From Watersipora subatra (lineage: Eukaryota; Bryozoa; Gymnolaemata; Cheilostomatida; Watersiporidae): a DNA stretch of 64,000 nt. The translations under genes and the position numbers were made by a program. Every line of letters begins with the position of its first letter. The first letter of the stretch is position 1. A model generated the notes under the pieces. The model was not told the origin of the DNA. It did not search any database and worked only from the letters and a program-made list of their open reading frames with translations. The stretch lies in the NCBI RefSeq assembly GCF_963576615.1, contig NC_088714.1:40214572-40278571 (forward strand). Reading direction: 5' to 3'. Of this stretch, positions 11,649 to 22,534 are shown one piece after another.

Positions 11649-11875
11649 GCAAACCCATGAGCTATTTAACTAGTAGGTACAAGAAAGTTTCCCAACCGGT
11701 TTTATGGCTTTTATTTGGCTTCATCCAATGTCTTTTCTACTCCATTTACTTCCCATTCGTTCGGCTTCCTTGTTACCTTCTCACAAGTTCACTAACAGCA
11801 GCACGCTCCATGACAAATGGTGTAATGCTGAAAATAGCGAACACTCGTAGACCCGCATCAAGTACCATTACAGAG
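11649..11875 (+). CDS. Unrecognised membrane protein, internal exon
   Basis: Seen: the acceptor ttccttgtag ends at 11648 and the donor GAG|gtacgt begins at 11876. Between them is one open frame of 2 + 225 nt, ending in phase 0. It encodes about 75 residues. After a basic start (YKKVSQ) comes a long hydrophobic stretch (VLWLLFGFIQCLFYSIYF, then LPCYLL) that could span a membrane once or twice, followed by a polar, Thr/Arg-rich end. The next in-phase exon is at 14435. An ATG lies at 11657, but the frame is open back to the acceptor and needs one base from an upstream exon, so this is probably not the first exon. I do not recognise the family. The splice signals and the phase fit are the main support. 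Confidence 0.42.
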
Positions 11876-11949
11876 GTACGTCTACAAATAATCACTACGG
11901 TTATAGGTTCTTGAGTTACACGAGTGCATTTGTTTAAATTGTTACCAAC

Positions 11950-11952
<3 letters not shown>

Positions 11953-12039
<87 letters not shown>
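11953..12039. repeat. (TA)n microsatellite, about 43 repeats
   Basis: An uninterrupted run of alternating T and A. Confidence 0.98.
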
Positions 12040-12043
<4 letters not shown>

Positions 12044-12164
12044 GGCTCTGATTTAGTTGTCAGGCCTGATTGGCAGTAGAGACAAGAGATTCATCATTTA
12101 TTTATGGATCGACTACTGACTTATGTTCTGAGCATGTAGAGCGGTTTGGCATCAGGTGTCTTTG

Positions 12165-12495
12165 ACTGCTTGTGTGCTAGTTGTGGTTGTTAGCTTACTC
12201 GGCTGTCAGTTGTAGCGGCTTTGACATCATGCATGCTTCACTGTCAGTTGTTACACATGCCACAATTACTCGCCTGTCTAGTTGTAGCATGTGCCACTCA
12301 TACTTGGCTGTCATTTATCTCAGGGCCTCCCATACTTGGCTGTCAAATGTAGAGGGCTCATGCATGACCCTCAGTTGTAGCAAGTTCACCCATCTATGAC
12401 TGTCACTTGTAGCACGTGACATACATACTTGACAGTGAGTTGTAGCAGGCACCGTATACATACTTCACTGTCAGTTGTAGTAGATGTCAGTTGTA
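12165..12495. repeat. Degenerate tandem repeat with ctgtcagttgtag core
   Basis: The word actgtcagttgtagc and its variants recur about ten times, at intervals of roughly 30-45 bp, with strong divergence. An open frame at 12181-12399 is a by-product. Confidence 0.8.
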
Positions 12496-12774
12496 GAAAG
12501 TGTGGATTTACTTATACCATAATGAAGTATTCAAACAAGCTTTTTGCAAAAGTTTAAGATGAAGAATTGTAACAATGCGTCGCTTTTGTTTTCCGGTTAG
12601 CCAAGGAGACTGTGATAATAATAAGTCATATCTGTCATTTACCTGTGCAGATAGAATTAATGCGTAAACAGTATTTAAGCAGTAGTCTCCTCCCACCGAC
12701 CATAAACGGATGGATTGAAAAAGTTTGTAGCACTCACTTGAGCAATAGAAAGTGAAATACTGTCAAAACTCTTA
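12496..12774. other. No supported feature
   Basis: Intron or intergenic DNA, nothing recognised. Confidence 0.4.
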
Positions 12775-12837
12775 TGATATACAGTCAAACCTTTCCTATG
12801 GTATACAGTCAAACATCTACTATTACATACCGTACTT
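12775..12837. repeat. Left remnant of 24/21-bp minisatellite
   Basis: Two or more units of tatacagtcaaacctctact type, cut off by the MITE that starts at 12838. The same array resumes at 13231. Confidence 0.85.
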
Positions 12838-13230
12838 TTCGGACTATTAGCCGCTACTATTTTCAGATGTTTTGAGCCATGCGGCTTATATTAGGGTGAG
12901 GCTATTCTGTGTTTTTTTTTCACCGCTAGGGCTCATTAACCAGAATCTCTGGTTAGTGCGCCTCTAGCGGTGAAAGAAAAAACGAAACAATGCCTAACCG
13001 GTACTGTTCCGTTAGGCACTGGGTTAAAAAAATGTCGATTAGTACAGAACAGTGCCTAATGGCACTGTTCTGTATTAACCAGCAAAATTGCTGTCGTGTT
13101 AAAAAGCATTGTTCTGAGTTCTGCGGCCTATACAAAGGTGCGGCCTATATATTGTTTTATTATTGTTGGTTTGAAAAAAAAGCAGATGCGGCATATATAG
13201 GGTGCGGTTAATAGTCCGAAAAGTATGGTA
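12838..13230. mobile_element. MITE of about 393 bp inside the minisatellite
   Basis: The left end is TACCGTACTTTTCGGACTAT and the complement of the right end is TACCATACTTTTCGGACTAT, both leading into AGCCGC/AACCGC. Either a CA dinucleotide or the tetramer ACAT can be read as the target duplication, because the flanks are repetitive. The interior holds further hairpins: caccgctag...ctagcggtg at about 12921-12970, and gaacagtgcc...ggcactgttc at about 13048-13070. No coding capacity. The end sequence resembles a widespread animal MITE type often linked with ISL2EU-like elements, but I cannot confirm this. Confidence 0.7.
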
Positions 13231-13665
13231 CATCCAAACCTCTACTATGATATACAGTCAGGCCTCTATTATGATATACAGTCAAACCTCCACTATGACA
13301 TACAGTCAGGCCTATATTATGATATACAGTCAAACCTCTATGATATACAGTCAAACCTCTACTATGACATACAGTCAAACCTCTACTATGGTACACAGTC
13401 AAACCTCTATGATATACAGTCAAACCTCTACTATGACATACAGTCAAACCTCTACTATGGTACACAGTCAAACCTCTATGATATACAGTCAAACCTCTAC
13501 TATGACATACAGTCAAACCTCTACTATGATACACAGTCAAACCTCTATGATATACAGTCAAACCTCTACTATGACATACAGTCAAACCTCTATGATATAC
13601 AGTCAAACCTCTACTATGGTATACAGTCAAATCTCTGCTATTTTAAACAGTCAAACAACTTTATA
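13231..13665. repeat. 24/21-bp minisatellite, main part
   Basis: Units of 24 bp (cctctactatgacatacagt plus caaa) and a 21-bp version lacking three bases alternate, often as two long and one short. All unit lengths are multiples of three, so open frames run through on both strands without meaning. Confidence 0.93.
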
Positions 13666-14434
13666 TAATTGACATTCTTACAAATTTTGTTGCCTAAATC
13701 TGAATGGTAATTACATTCGTAGTGGCATTGCGAGTTGGACAATCAGGTGCCTCGTAATAAAATTAACAAATATACTAACTGCCAGTTTTACTTAAAAACT
13801 CAACTTAAGTTTCATTAAGTGCACTCGAGGCGATTTTGGCTGGGATTTTTTGTAACAAATTATTCAGCATGTTGGCTATTTTTATAAATTTTAAATGTTA
13901 TTTTTAACTTTTATCAGTTTTTTCATATTTTCCTCGATGGTATGTATGTCACCTAGACCCTTAAGATGTAGCGTCCACTATCTGCCTGAATCATACAAAT
14001 ATTGTCTGATAGAAAATAGAAAATTTGTATGAATGTCCATTATAAAAAGGTATTTGACTGTATATAATAGTAGAGATTTGGCTGTAAATCATAGTAGAGT
14101 TTTGACTGTATTTTACCTGCTAATGCTCAATAATCACTACCAACTTTTTTCAATCCACGTACTCTGTTAGTCAGAGAAGACTACTCCTTATATACTGATT
14201 TAAGATTGTGTTCTATTAGCAGGTGATTTGACATAGCAAGCTCATTGCATCACCACATGCATACCGTTACACAAATACCAGATGCACTAATGTAATTATT
14301 AATTATGAGCTTGATGTGTGAATTGATATGCGAATAATGTATAGTTTTTCAGCTGCAATGGCTGACAACTTATGAAAATTGTATTTTCCATGCGCATTGA
14401 CGTAAGTTTTTGGATATTTCGGTTTCTAATGCAG
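13666..14434. other. Intron-like DNA with inverted minisatellite debris
   Basis: At about 14050-14115 the words tttgactgtat and atagtagag recur three times. They are the reverse complement of the unit at 13231-13665, so a fragment of the array lies here in opposite orientation. Nothing else was recognised. Confidence 0.5.
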
Positions 14435-14620
14435 AATGTTGTTTTCTTTTTAAAAGACCCCAACCAAAGGAAAAAAGAAACGACAGCGAAAGAGGTATTA
14501 GGTGGCCGTTCTGGAGATCGTGAATCCGCACCAGAGCCTGAAAACTCAGAACAAGGTTTATGCTGTCGGATGTGCAAATGCTGGAATCTGCTTACTGATT
14601 GCTTTGGTGGCAGCGTGTAA
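14435..14620 (+). CDS. Unrecognised protein, last exon with Cys-rich tail
   Basis: Seen: the acceptor ttctaatgcag ends at 14434. A frame of 62 codons in phase 0 runs to TAA at 14618-14620, and AATAAA at 14753-14758 lies about 135 bp behind the stop at a sensible polyadenylation distance. The phase fits the exon at 11649-11875. The product is basic at first (QRKKETTAKE), then acidic and Pro-rich, and ends in CCRMCKCW plus a short Cys/Gly tail, a pattern often seen in palmitoylated membrane proteins (inference). The intron between the two exons, 2.56 kb, is filled with repeats and one MITE. The family is unknown. Confidence 0.42.
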   Translation, partial: NVVFFLKDPNQRKKETTAKEVLGGRSGDRESAPEPENSEQGLCCRMCKCWNLLTDCFGGSV

Positions 14621-15117
14621 ATATCAGGTTGTTTAACTCAACCTAGAGGCCTGTGTGTACTCTTGACACTTAGATTATATATCGTATCTTGTAGTGTTTT
14701 ACTTGAAGCCCTAAGCAGATTTTTAATCCCTGAAATGTGATTTTGGTGGGAAAATAAATATTAACATTTATAGCGTATCTGGTTTAGCTTCTTTTAATAT
14801 CAATTTTACTCATAATTTTCCTGATAAGCAGCTTAGCAGTAATGGCTAATTCATACCTTCTGACTACAAAGATCATTACAAAGCAGTGTTTGGATAATCA
14901 GTCATATTCTATGTCTCTATGTCTAAGCATTGCGAAGCTTCAAATGGTGCCACCAACAAAAACCTCTACCAACAATAATATTGCTGCTAAAGGTGTTTGT
15001 TGTTTTTACTATTTTAGACAGTTTCCATTTTAATTTACTATGCTAATCTTTTAGTTGCTAGAGGCACAATCTCCAGATTCCTTAGATTAGACACAAATAA
15101 AGTTCAATGTATTACCA
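14621..15117. other. 3' flank, no further gene seen
   Basis: Contains the AATAAA at 14753 assigned to the preceding exon. An open frame at 14842-15033 has no supporting motif. Confidence 0.45.
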
Positions 15118-15230
15118 TCTATTCTGATTCTGAGGGTTCTATTCTGATTCTGAGGGTTCTATTCTGATTCTGAGGGTTCTATTCTGATTCTGAGGGTTTC
15201 TATTCTGATTCTGAGGGTTCTATTCTAATT
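15118..15230. repeat. 20-bp tandem repeat, about 5.5 copies
   Basis: The unit tctattctgattctgagggt is repeated almost perfectly, with one inserted t in the fourth copy. It ends next to the TTAA site of the element that follows. Confidence 0.95.
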
Positions 15231-15240
15231 CTCTCTTTAA

Positions 15241-17405
15241 AGATGTGGTTGCGTCAAAAAATTCAATTTAATGAAATTAAGACCCATAAAAGGCTAAAAC
15301 ATCAGCTACTATTTGATGCCATTTTTGTTTTTATAGACCAACCCTGTCCAGAGATATATGCGTTTGAATGAGGCCCTCTTTTAAAAAGCTCACGTTTCAG
15401 CGGGTGCTTCTTTCGTGACGTCACAAGCAATATATCTGAAAAGAAACCACGAGCGATAAATATGAGGTCGCTTCCTTAGCCAATCATCAGCGCGAAATTT
15501 TTATATAGGTCGTAATAAATGTTATCACTCGTAAAACGCGTTGTCTGTGATCTCAAATTTAGGGATTTTACTCTATTATTAAATCGCATGGACATCAATA
15601 TTTACTAAATTAATTAACATCGTTACTTTAATGAATTACTCGATCGACACGTTTTATTGGCGAACAACATATGTAATTGTAAAAATTGCTGCGACGGTGA
15701 CTCTAAGTTTTCTTGGCATCAGGTAGTTAAAGTTCTACGGAGGAAGATCGGAGAATGGAGGTAAATTTATCTTTTACTTTGCATCTCCTATAGAGGTTCC
15801 TGTTGAGTTTACATTCAGATTATATTTCCCTGTTTGAGGCTAAAATGTAATTTCCTGCGCATGCGAGATACGTATGTACAGTGACCCTAGCAATACAAGG
15901 GCTTAGATTGATGAATATACTAAAGGTAATATTTTATTACTCATTAATACATGTACTAATTAATAAATTATAACTTTTTGCTATCACTAATCATTGTTTT
16001 ATATTTTTTTATTTGTTCACCGAGCTACATTTGCTTCAAATTTTCTGTGGCAGTTTTATCTAGTAAATTAGATTTATGATTTGACTTTAGATGTTCACTT
16101 TTCACTTGTAGAAAGTGAAGAAAATCGATTGATCAATGCAAGTCTTTAACTTCCAGAACCAAAGCTTCGAATCGTTGGCTTGGCGTACTTGTGCCTTTGT
16201 TAAACATTTATTCATTTTTAAAATTACACTCGCAATCTATCAAACTCCCAATTTGAAAGCTTTCAGTAGATACGCTTTAGAATGACATATCTATGAATGA
16301 CATATATTTATTGCATTTGTTTTACTGATTACAGGATGTTTATGTCGTCCCACCCGCCGAAGCAGCTTTGTCAATGTGGAAACTGCCATAAATGGGAAAG
16401 AGAGACTTGAATGTGTGCTGCATAAACCATGATGTTTTGTTTGAGTTTGCTGCAGTAGGTGAATTTGTCTTATTGTATCAGCTAAAACTATGTGAGTGGC
16501 CATGACTTGATGAATATTTTTAATAAAAGCTTTATGCCAAGATGAAAATCTTTTTGCTTGTAAAAATTATATAATAAACTTATATTGTTGAAAATAATGC
16601 AAAACATGATTTGCAGAATATCGTAGTGAATTGGATACAATATATGGATGTCCGCAGAACTGGAGAGTGTGAGTTCAACTCCAGTTTGCAGCAGACTTCT
16701 CATCCCAGACTTCTCTATCCCTATGTATATTCTTTTCAAAGACGCAAATTGCGTATTTTACTTAGAGTAGTAAAACTAGTTTTCAGTGCGGGCAATAGTC
16801 GGTATAGGCAACGATATACAGCCCCGCCCCAAGGATAGGCGACGAACATAATGTGGGCGGGGCTTTTGGGAGGCTGTATATCGTTGGTGTGGGTAGCGGC
16901 AAAACTGTGCTGATACAAAGACCTTATACTACATAGTTTGCTTGACAGAAAAACCGTAGACCGTTAGAATTGGTAGTCGGTACTCAAATGTTTACACAGC
17001 ATTTGGAGAAAGTGAGTAAGACAAATTTTCAATTTTCGTTATTTGAGGCCTTTGAAACATTCATAATAATGCATCTGTAGCTGGATTAAAAATTTTATTT
17101 TAGCCAACATGAGCAAATACAAAATAAGATATATGCCAATAGAGCTGCGTAGGACTAGACTTTTATCGCAAATAGCCGATGTGAATACGAGATATATTGA
17201 CAGATAAATACCGCGTGACATCATTTTGGGCAAGTCTGGGCATGTTTTTTTGGCCTGAGCGTTTTTACGGTGATCAGATTTTTTCAATTTTAATCTTCAA
17301 ATATCTTGGCAATGAGATTGCCCAACACAACAAACAACATATCAACTGATAGAGAAAAAAAATGTTTTCTTTTAAGATCAACTCAAATTTGACGCAACCA
17401 CATCT
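15241..17405. mobile_element. TTAA-flanked element family B, copy 1 (2165 bp)
   Basis: The left end is AGATGTGGTTGCGTCAAA from 15241. The right end is the complement, finishing at 17405. TTAA lies outside both (15237-15240 and 17406-17409). TTAA is the target of piggyBac-type elements and of a few other groups (knowledge). The short, simple TIR and the missing transposase mean I only claim TTAA specificity. A relative lies inverted at 42.9-44.6 kb, and shared blocks occur at 15241-15420, at 16430-16620 and at 16960-17330. A small hairpin element sits inside at 16807-16888. Confidence 0.72.
16807..16888. mobile_element. Small hairpin insertion in family B copy 1
   Basis: The arms AACGATATACAGCCCCGCCC and their near complement (ending GGCTGTATATCGTT) face each other across about 25 bp. 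In the 43-kb copy the flanking words (actagttttcagtg and gggtagc...ctgatacaaag) are nearly adjacent, so this hairpin was gained after the copies split. Confidence 0.65.
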
Positions 17406-17409
17406 TTAA

Positions 17410-17849
17410 CAAGCTGGCCGCATACATACTTGAGAAAAGCTGAACCATGTCTTTGAATGAGGGTATGCGATGAGTACACAACTCCTCACTTGCTTTTCCT
17501 TTATATCCAATGAACTGACTCTGTAGTCTGCGGATGTCAGAGGTCATGAACTATAATAATTAAGCCTACACTGTAATATTTGTTACACACTTTAAACAGC
17601 TGATAATGTATATTCGATGTTGGATAAGAGAAACTCAGCAGTAGCCTAGTGAATAACAAAGATTATCACATAACCGAAGAATATAGTTTTTTATGTTAAT
17701 TGACTGACCAGCAAAATAAAAAATTTAAACCAGAAAATGTCTTGTCAACTCCCATGTGGTCGTGAGCTGTGAAATGATGAAGCTTTGATCATTTTCATCA
17801 ATATTCTGCCATCAATGTTCTGTTGAACATATCAATGATAATAGGTACA
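17410..17849. other. No supported feature
   Basis: No exon or repeat recognised between the family B element and the candidate exon at 17850. Confidence 0.4.
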
Positions 17850-17913
17850 ATGAGTAAAAGTGTTGCTTTTAATCTTTTCATGGAAGGTTTGTCTGAGGCT
17901 GCCTTTCGAACAG
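17850..17913 (+). CDS. Candidate first coding exon, 21 codons
   Basis: An ATG at 17850 opens a frame that begins MSKSVAFNLFMEGLSEAAFR and reaches a consensus donor, ACAG|gtatgt, in phase 1. Composition is protein-like and the donor is strong. No partner exon in the right phase was found before the satellite at 18.0 kb or the transposon relics beyond it, so the gene may be broken or the next exon distant. This could be chance. Confidence 0.22.
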
Positions 17914-17995
17914 GTATGTAACTTTCATATTGTACAATATTATGCGAATGGTAAATTTTGGAAACTCATTCAAATTGATTTTTAGTATCACTTAT

Positions 17996-18520
17996 GTATC
18001 ACATCACTTACTGTTACATCTGTATAACATATGTTATTATCACATCTGTATAACATATGTTATTATCACACCTGTATAACATATGTTATTATCACATCCG
18101 TATCACATCACTTATTATCACATCTGTATCACATCTCCTATTATCACATCTGTATCACATCTCCTATTATCACATGTGTATCACATCTATTATCACATGT
18201 GTATCACATCTCCTATTATCACATGTGTATCACATCTCCTATTATCACATGTGTATCACATCTCCTATTATCACATGTGTATCACATCACATTATCACAT
18301 CTCTTATTATTACATCTCTTATTATCACATAAGTATCACATCTCCTATTATCACATCTGTATCACATCTCCTATTATCACATCTGTATCACATCTCCTAC
18401 ATATTATCACATCTGTATCATGTCACTTATTATCACATCTGTATCACATCACTTATTATCACATCTGTTTCACATCACTTATTATCACACAATTTATTAT
18501 CACATCTGTTATCAAACTTG
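17996..18520. repeat. 26-bp satellite with tatcacatc core
   Basis: Units such as tattatcacatctgtatcac plus atctcc are repeated about 20 times, with shorter 20-24-bp variants at both ends. Three overlapping open frames on the + strand come only from the repeat. Confidence 0.93.
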
Positions 18521-18608
18521 TAAAACAACTCTGATGCTAGCAACTATATGTGGCCCATAAGTGTATAGCTTTTGTTTTAATCAATCTGATAGATGTCTTA
18601 GAACCTTA

Positions 18609-18949
18609 AGCCTGGTTGCCATATATGTCGCAAAGCACCGGCGACAGCCCCGCAGGCTATTGCTGTGAAACGTGAAGTTACACGCCGGGCACCGCCGGTC
18701 GTTGCCGGCGGTCAATGCAAGAGTTTAGCGCTGTTCAAATTTGGCGAAAAGCCGCAGGCAAAACCTTCTCAAAATGCACTGTGCAGGTGAATGTCACCAT
18801 TATCGAAAAGGCATGGCGAGCGACCATTTTATGGGATTATGCGATTAAGTTTAGTGATGCAGCTTTATATGTGAGTAGAAGCCGCCGAGCCTAGCGTTTT
18901 GCTGCGCAACTTACCGGCGGAGTCTCGCAATCGATGTGGGTACCAGGCT
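18609..18949. mobile_element. PIF/Harbinger-like MITE, 341 bp
   Basis: The ends AGCCTGGTTGCCATAT and, from the other strand, AGCCTGGTACCCACAT are flanked by TTA on both sides (18606-18608 and 18950-18952). A three-base TTA duplication is the mark of PIF/Harbinger elements. The interior is GC-rich compared with its surroundings and carries repeated CGCCGG words (gccggcgg, ccgccgg). No protein is encoded. Confidence 0.75.
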
Positions 18950-19679
18950 TTATTGCAGCTGGTTGGTAATTTGAATTAGACTGCCAGATGCAATTCACCA
19001 ATAAGTCGTATATGTTCCAGCCATCGTGTAAAATTAGTCAATTGGTAAAGTGCCTAAAACTTTTAACCAATTTACAAATTAAATAAAAAATCAGTCCATT
19101 CATTTGACAGATTGCCCTAAAAATTGATATGAAGCATAACAGTGATTTCTAGTCAATATCCCACGCATGCATTTTAATATTGTTTAATTTTCTCCCACTT
19201 TGTATTTTGAAAAATAATTTTTTCACCAAGTACAACATGACATGTAATTTTGATCAAAGATACAAAGATTATCTACGGTTAAATAGATGTTGCTTAGATA
19301 ACTTGTGAGGAGTAGCTGTTTACCATAATCACAGGTGTATTAGTTTTCATGAGGCTAATTTGTGCATTTATTAGAGCGAAACAGCAGTGTCTGGTAGAGT
19401 ACTATCATTAAAAGAGGCAGCCATCCACCAATCTCAATTTTATTAATTACCAACAATTGATCTTTAATATTCTGCAATCAAGTGTTGCACCAAATCCAAA
19501 CTACTTGTCTCTAAACTAGCTACTACAGTTGGCTGGACCAAGAATTTAAATTATACATTCATTTGAAATGATTAAAGCAGCTTCTACCAAACACAGCGTT
19601 CATTTGAATAACAATCATACGATCACTGATTAGGATAATTTACAAATTACGAGTTTGAGTTTCTTTAACATTCGATACA
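18950..19679. other. No supported feature
   Basis: AT-rich DNA without recognised repeats or exons. Confidence 0.4.
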
Positions 19680-19979
19680 TTAGGGTTCGTACAGCCCCGG
19701 TGAGTGGTGTGTCATGTTCGTATACTTATTTATAGCCTTGGTCATCTTGTTACCGGCACCATGTTCAATTGAAACATACGCGCATTTAATGATATAAAGC
19801 ATTTCATCATTGTGAGCAAATGAGATGAGGTCTCGAGAGTCACTCTTGCGCTTACGAATCAAATTCTGTATATCACCACATTGAAGGGTTTCCTCTCTAC
19901 CCAGGATATAGCACTGATGGTTAGTCTTTGAGGATGCAGATGCTCTTTCAATCTTCAGCGACAAGAAGTACTTTGTCAT
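19680..19979 (-). pseudogene. Ginger/KRBA2-type integrase fragment
   Basis: A minus-strand frame of 99 codons contains a segment built as IIKCAYVSIEHGAGNKM followed by KAINKYTNMT. This is the pattern of the H2C2 zinc-binding region in front of the integrase core of KRAB-A-domain-2-like proteins, which derive from Ginger-type DNA transposons (typically H-S-GHGGR-RM----KY-N-T). The residues before it (KYFLSLKIERASA) fit the region in front. The catalytic DDE core is not in this frame and was not found nearby. The fragment is probably dead. The assignment is by pattern memory only. Confidence 0.42.
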
Positions 19980-20119
19980 GAGATCAGATCATTTTTCATA
20001 TCTAACAGTTCCTTATGGAATGTTGACTCCATAGTTTCTGGCATCATTGGCGGTCAGCAGGGGATGAGTACCAAGTTCCAACACTGACACCTACTTATTG
20101 AGTAAGAGACCACACAGGC

Positions 20120-20330
20120 CGGAGAAAGAGGCTCTTCAGCAGGCAGAGGGGAAACCGTCTAATCAGATCCTGGGTAAAGATAGACTCCACTGGAAGGAGG
20201 GAGAGGTTCTTCAACAGATAGAGGGGAAACCGCCTAATCAAATCCTGGGTAAAGATAGGCTCCACTGGAAGGAGAGAGAGGTTCTTTAGCAGGCAGAGGT
20301 GAGATCGCCTAAGCAGACCCTCGGGAAAGT
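20120..20330. repeat. 75-bp tandem repeat, nearly three copies
   Basis: The word gaggttcttcaacag and its variants occur at 20128, 20203 and 20278, exactly 75 bp apart, with ctgggtaaagataggctcca between. Both strands are open through it because 75 is divisible by three. Confidence 0.9.
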
Positions 20331-21129
20331 GAGGTTGAGTCAATGGAGCTGCTCTCTTTTATAGTTGTCTAACATGTGGGATCGTTAGCATGTGGGAAGT
20401 AGGATGAGTGTTAAGGTTCCATGCGTTATGTCAGGGGTGCAAAGTATCTTGTTTGCATAAGTTTTCAGCTGGTGTACGTGATGTAGATACATGTATGTAG
20501 GGTGAAGCTCGTGATTAAATCTTGGTAATTTTGGTACTAACTCTAACTGACAGATCTGTATACGCGTAATTATCTGATTCATCTCTAATAGTTCTTTGTT
20601 TGTTTTCTGGCACAGCGATTGACTCATTTTTGGTGATAGATTCCTTCAACCCTGAAGTTTCGAATTTGCTTTAGCCTACTTTTCCAATTATTGATCTTCT
20701 GAAGTTTTGAATGTCATGCTGCTGGTGCATATTGGGTGTTTATTTTGTAGTCTAGCTTCACTCCCCGTTTGTTTCTGGTTTTGGTGATATTTCCATACAA
20801 CAATCTAGCCATGATATCTATCATAGTTGTTCTCTCTTTGTACTTTTTTTCTTGTATGTTTGGTTTGCAACATAGCTATTGATAATTGCTAAAGTATATC
20901 GTTCCATTTCTATATAATGTTGATGATTGCTAGTGATTCACAAGTCTTTAGCCTTTTGTTTTATTTTCTTTTATTTATCTTCATATATTTCTATTGCATT
21001 AGTCAGACAGCTCCATTGTTAAGTTGATGTCCCAGTGGTTCACGTTCTGGTATCATCGCTGCTTGAACAACCCCGGTTTTGGCTTTTTTAATGCCACAAC
21101 AGTAATGGATTCTACCTGATATCTAGCCT
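20331..21129. other. Possible upstream part of a dead transposon, unrecognised
   Basis: No conserved motif was found between the 75-bp repeat and the transposase fragment. An open frame at 20385-20627 (minus) has a protein-like composition but no family match I can name. Confidence 0.3.
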
Positions 21130-21458
21130 GGCCGCCTTTCAGACAAAGAAGTTGTGATCAGAAGTGGTCTGATAGATTTACCTGATGTTGATGACATGGT
21201 CATAGCTGATAGGGGTTTCCTGATAGATGAATTACTAAAAGAAAACAAAGTATTGAACATTCCCTCATTCCACAATTTGATAAAGAAGAGGTGGATGAGA
21301 CCAGGAGCATTGCCAGTTTCAGAATCCATGTTGAACGTGTCATAGGTCGTGTCAGACGCTACTCTATTTTAAATGCTGTTCATACACACAACTCCCTAGT
21401 ACAGTTGAGCGAGATATGGGTTATATGTTGTTACCTTGCCTACCCCAAACTCGAATGA
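21130..21458 (+). pseudogene. DDE_Tnp_4 (ISL2EU/IS4EU-type) transposase fragment
   Basis: Seen: translation from 21130 gives GRLSDKEVV, then MVIADRGFLIDELL with the second catalytic Asp in its usual DRGF setting, then LNIPSF. After a frameshift at about 21285 it continues EVDETRSIASFRIHVERVIGR, which holds the catalytic Glu and the helix normally following it, then a tail to TGA at 21456-21458. This order is that of the DDE_Tnp_4 domain used by ISL2EU/Harbinger-like transposases. The N-terminal half, with the first Asp, is missing and the frameshift makes it inactive. The YqaJ nuclease relic on the other strand at 24.6-24.9 kb fits the same element type, because ISL2EU elements are known to carry both genes. 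Confidence 0.75.
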
Positions 21459-21595
21459 CTTTGTTACCTCTTGCCATTACTCAGCCTCCTATTAGTAAGT
21501 GTTAATTTTTAGGCAGGGTGAGGGAAACGTCACCCTAATCAACACTTTACTGATATACATCGAAAATTTGTGTCTTAATAAAACTTGATACATCG

Positions 21596-21960
21596 CAGGG
21601 ATTACGTGTTTGTCACAATTTCCATTTCCATAACATTTCCATAATTCATTTCCATATTATTTCCATTTCTATAACATTTCCATAATTTATTTCCATATTA
21701 TTTCCATTTCCATAACATTTCCATAATTTATTTCCATATTATTTCCATTTCCATAACATTTCCATAATTTATTTCCATATTATTTCCATTTCCATAACAT
21801 ATCCATAATTCATTTCCATATTATTTCCATTTCCATAACATTTCCATATTTCTAAAATAAAATTTCCATATCCATTTCCATAAAATTATGGAAATATTTA
21901 TGTTTATGGAAATGGATATGGAAAAGTAAACATTTCCATAATATGTTTAGCGATCCCTGC
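21596..21960 (+). mobile_element. Complete hAT MITE (left arm of the composite)
   Basis: It runs from CAGGGATTACG to GCGATCCCTG. The body is an array of tttccataa/tttccatatt words followed by a palindromic stretch around aaaattatggaaatatttat. The inner end is not followed by ATACATCG, so this copy does not have its own duplication. Confidence 0.75.
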
Positions 21961-22432
21961 AGCAATAGCTTAGCCAGGCATGCATAATGCCTAGTCTTCT
22001 TTGTTCTAGTCTCTCCTCACTAATCTACTTGCTGGCCTTGTCAACATTCCTTTATATTTATTAGCTCTACTGAGGTTATTGTTACTCGTTGGAGCATTGA
22101 GATACGGCAGTCCTGGTTCTGCTCAGCATTTACCTCTCCGTCGCTCGCTTGACTGTCAGCGTTGAGCAGCGGCTTATGCTCGTTTTGGTTGCTGCCTGGG
22201 TGGAGCGCTGAGTCAGCGATTGACCTGGCTCGCCACAGGAAGTTGCCTTCTGTCATGACTAGTGCAAACACTATGTTTCCATTGATTGTCTTCACTCCGT
22301 TCTGTCATGAGTCAGGATTTTCACTTTGTGGCTTTTGGCTCCTTTGAAGTAATATTATCTCAAAACAGTTATTTGTTGTGTTTGCATGAGTCCATGATAA
22401 TGTATCCTGGGTATCACACATGACTGCCAAAG

Positions 22433-22500
22433 CCTAAGAACGAACACCCTAGCCTAAGGACTAACACCCTAGCCTAAGGACTAACACCCTAGCAGTCACG
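22433..22500. repeat. 20-bp tandem repeat, three copies
   Basis: gcctaaggactaacacccta repeated, first copy with gaacg for ctaac. It lies in the passenger segment of the composite hAT insertion. Confidence 0.85.
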
Positions 22501-22534
22501 TGTACAGTGTGAGATCGTCAGGTTTAATAACCAT

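Noticed and set aside
13202-13672. Open frames with IYSQTSTM and HSRGLTVY repeats
   Set aside because: They are products of the 24/21-bp minisatellite, open on both strands.
16620-16720. tRNA-like word gagttcaactccag suggesting a tRNA gene or second SINE
   Set aside because: No box A at the right distance and no cloverleaf could be drawn.
18031-18534. Overlapping + frames of 91-167 codons rich in SHLLLSHLYH-type words
   Set aside because: They are three readings of the 26-bp satellite.
21605-21945. Regularly spaced tttccat words considered as a CRISPR-like array
   Set aside because: The spacers are as repetitive as the repeats, and the DNA is a hAT MITE in a eukaryotic genome.
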